Positions 7,251 through 8,498 of a DNA stretch of 8,498 nucleotides are shown piece by piece. The DNA lies in the NCBI GenBank assembly GCA_964399955.1, contig CAYNST010000137.1, forward strand, positions 1-8,498. Direction: 5' to 3'. The notes below the pieces were generated by a model. That model had not been told where the DNA came from. It was given only the letters and a program-made list of their open reading frames with translations, and did not search any database. A program made the translations under genes and the position numbers. The DNA comes from CAYNST01 sp964399955 (lineage in GTDB: Bacteria; Pseudomonadota; Gammaproteobacteria; Pseudomonadales; Cellvibrionaceae). The stretch's first letter is position 1, and each line of letters starts with the position of its first letter.

Positions 7251-8390
7251 ATGAAGTCATTACCCGTAAACCCCAAAATCGATGCTATCGATTATTCGAC
7301 AGTAGGCCGTTGGGTTGCTACACCGCCTGCGCCGTCCCGCAGGTTCAACCTGTCCTTTAAAAAGCCGGGTGCATCGGCCGTCAAGCCGGCGATACTACTT
7401 GCCGTAACTGCGGCTCTGGTTGCTTCACTGCCAGCACAGTCTGATGTACAGAAGGGCCAGTTCGAGCTGAGCCCCTTTGTGGGTTACCATCTTTTTGAAA
7501 GCGACCAGAATCTTAAGGATGGGCTTACCTACGGTATCCGTTTTGGTTACAGCATCACTCCTCGCTGGGCCATTGAGGGTGCCGTGTCCCAAGTGGGCAG
7601 CAGCGTTGATGACACATCAATAGTCGGCGCCAGCGAAGGTCAATTCAGAAGCCCCATGACTGATGTGGACCTGACGTTCTATCAGCTGGACGCGCTTTAC
7701 CATTTTCGTCCGGATCACAAGTTTTCACCCTACCTTGTCGGTGGTTATGGCGCTGCGGATTACAGTCCCAGCATTTCCAGCAAAGAAATGTCGGCGTTCA
7801 ACCTGGGCGCGGGCGCAAAATATTGGCTGACCGATGATCTGGCCATGCGCTTTGAAGTGCGCAACCACTTGGTGGGTGAGGTATTCGACCACAGCTACAA
7901 CAACCTGAGTGCCACCTTTGGCGTCAGCTTCGCCTTTGGTGGCAGCCCTGCACCTGAGCCGCGCAAAGCAGTTACCCCGGCGCCCCGGAAAGTTGCCAGC
8001 GTAGAGCCGGCCGAGGTTAAAGCGGAAGTGGTTGTGCTGGAGTTTGATGACATCCACTTCGATTTCGACAAGTCCACACTGACCGCCGACGCCAAACGCA
8101 GCCTGCAAAGAAGCATAGCCACCCTGCAGAACAACCCACAATCCAAGGTGCGCATAGCCGGCTATACCTCCGCAGCCGGCACCGAGGCGCACAATCAGGC
8201 GCTGAGTGAAAGACGCGCTGCGGCGATCAAGGATTATTTGATCAAAGATGGTGGCATAGACGGAAAAAGGCTATCAGTCGTCGGATACGGTAAAAACAAA
8301 CCTGCATCACATGAGTCGTCACCGAACAATCTGCATTCGGCCGCAGCGAAGAGTAATATGCGGGCGCTGTTCGAAATTGTGGTGGACTAG
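7251..8390 (+). CDS. OmpA-family outer membrane protein with long signal-peptide region and altered peptidoglycan-binding motif
   Basis: A 379-residue product. ATG at 7251 is preceded by a purine-rich GAAAGAAGA (7236-7244), a weak ribosome binding site at suitable spacing. No in-frame ATG, GTG or TTG occurs closer to the hydrophobic core, so the long N-terminus appears genuine. Residues 1-44 are polar with RR and KK. Residues 45-61 are hydrophobic (KPAILLAVTAALVASLP), with a likely signal peptidase I site after AQS (residue 64). Residues about 68-233 form an OmpA-type beta-barrel (FELSPFVGYHLFE, YLVGGYGAADYS, ATFGVSFAFGG). A Pro/Ala/Lys linker follows to about 260, then an OmpA C-terminal domain (VLEFDDIHFDFDKSTL to the end). 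In that domain the usual GYTD/GHTD reads GYTS (Ser307), losing the Asp that binds diaminopimelate, while the partner Arg is kept (Arg322). The expected location is the outer membrane. Its position just after the ice-binding-type lipoprotein suggests a functional pair, perhaps cotranscribed. Confidence 0.92.
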   Translation: MKSLPVNPKIDAIDYSTVGRWVATPPAPSRRFNLSFKKPGASAVKPAILLAVTAALVASLPAQSDVQKGQFELSPFVGYHLFESDQNLKDGLTYGIRFGYSITPRWAIEGAVSQVGSSVDDTSIVGASEGQFRSPMTDVDLTFYQLDALYHFRPDHKFSPYLVGGYGAADYSPSISSKEMSAFNLGAGAKYWLTDDLAMRFEVRNHLVGEVFDHSYNNLSATFGVSFAFGGSPAPEPRKAVTPAPRKVASVEPAEVKAEVVVLEFDDIHFDFDKSTLTADAKRSLQRSIATLQNNPQSKVRIAGYTSAAGTEAHNQALSERRAAAIKDYLIKDGGIDGKRLSVVGYGKNKPASHESSPNNLHSAAAKSNMRALFEIVVD

Positions 8391-8498
8391 TCTGGCCTGA
8401 ACGTCATGCAGTCGACTATTTGAAACTGCCCGTGCTTAACAAGGCTAGGGTCTGTTGACGTTTCATCATCACCACTGCTGGAGGCCATTTTTTTGTCT

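Noticed and set aside
8391..8498. Intrinsic terminator after the last gene, from TGGCCT (8394-8399) and AGGCCA before the T-run near 8488
   Set aside because: The arms are only 6 bp and about 80 bases apart, so a compact terminator stem is not formed; the local stem before the T-run is only 3 bp.

Overview
The window looks like an accessory surface-protein region from a Gram-negative bacterium, most likely a marine or cold-water gammaproteobacterium. The evidence is a GlyGly-CTERM-type sorting signal with a choice-of-anchor U-like domain, two OmpA-family barrel proteins, a lipoprotein signal, moderately high GC, and an ice-binding (DUF3494) domain. Genus cannot be assigned from the sequence. 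All convincing genes are on the + strand. No tRNA, rRNA, CRISPR array or transposase was seen.

Positions 1-4256 hold the 3' part of one very long surface-protein gene, interrupted by a 100-N assembly gap (1120-1219). Before the gap are 128-codon alpha-helical adhesin-type repeats followed by the start of a GLUG-like region. After the gap are the end of that region, Ig-like beta domains, a choice-of-anchor U-like domain, a proline-rich stalk and a GlyGly-CTERM-like sorting signal. The reading frame does not stop there. It runs directly into a second signal-peptide-like segment, an OmpA-type barrel and an OmpA C-terminal peptidoglycan-binding domain, ending at 4256. The order sorting signal, arginines, export signal, outer-membrane protein in one ORF is the most unusual feature here and may be a bacterial polyprotein.

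Positions 4257-5000 contain no convincing gene. The right part carries a likely promoter region (palindrome plus TATACT) and a leader of about 160 nt with several hairpins.

Positions 5001-7121 encode a lipoprotein with four Big_5-type Ig-like domains (321-bp period) and a C-terminal DUF3494 ice-binding-type domain. After a 129-bp spacer containing a perfect 9-bp stem-loop, 7251-8390 encodes a second OmpA-family protein. It has an unusually long signal-peptide region and a Ser in place of the conserved diaminopimelate-contacting Asp. The last 108 bp are non-coding.

The layout repeats itself: a long multidomain surface protein followed by an OmpA-family barrel, once as an in-frame fusion and once as adjacent genes. 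A reasonable inference is two adhesin-plus-outer-membrane-partner modules, the second perhaps involved in binding ice or another crystalline or polymeric surface.
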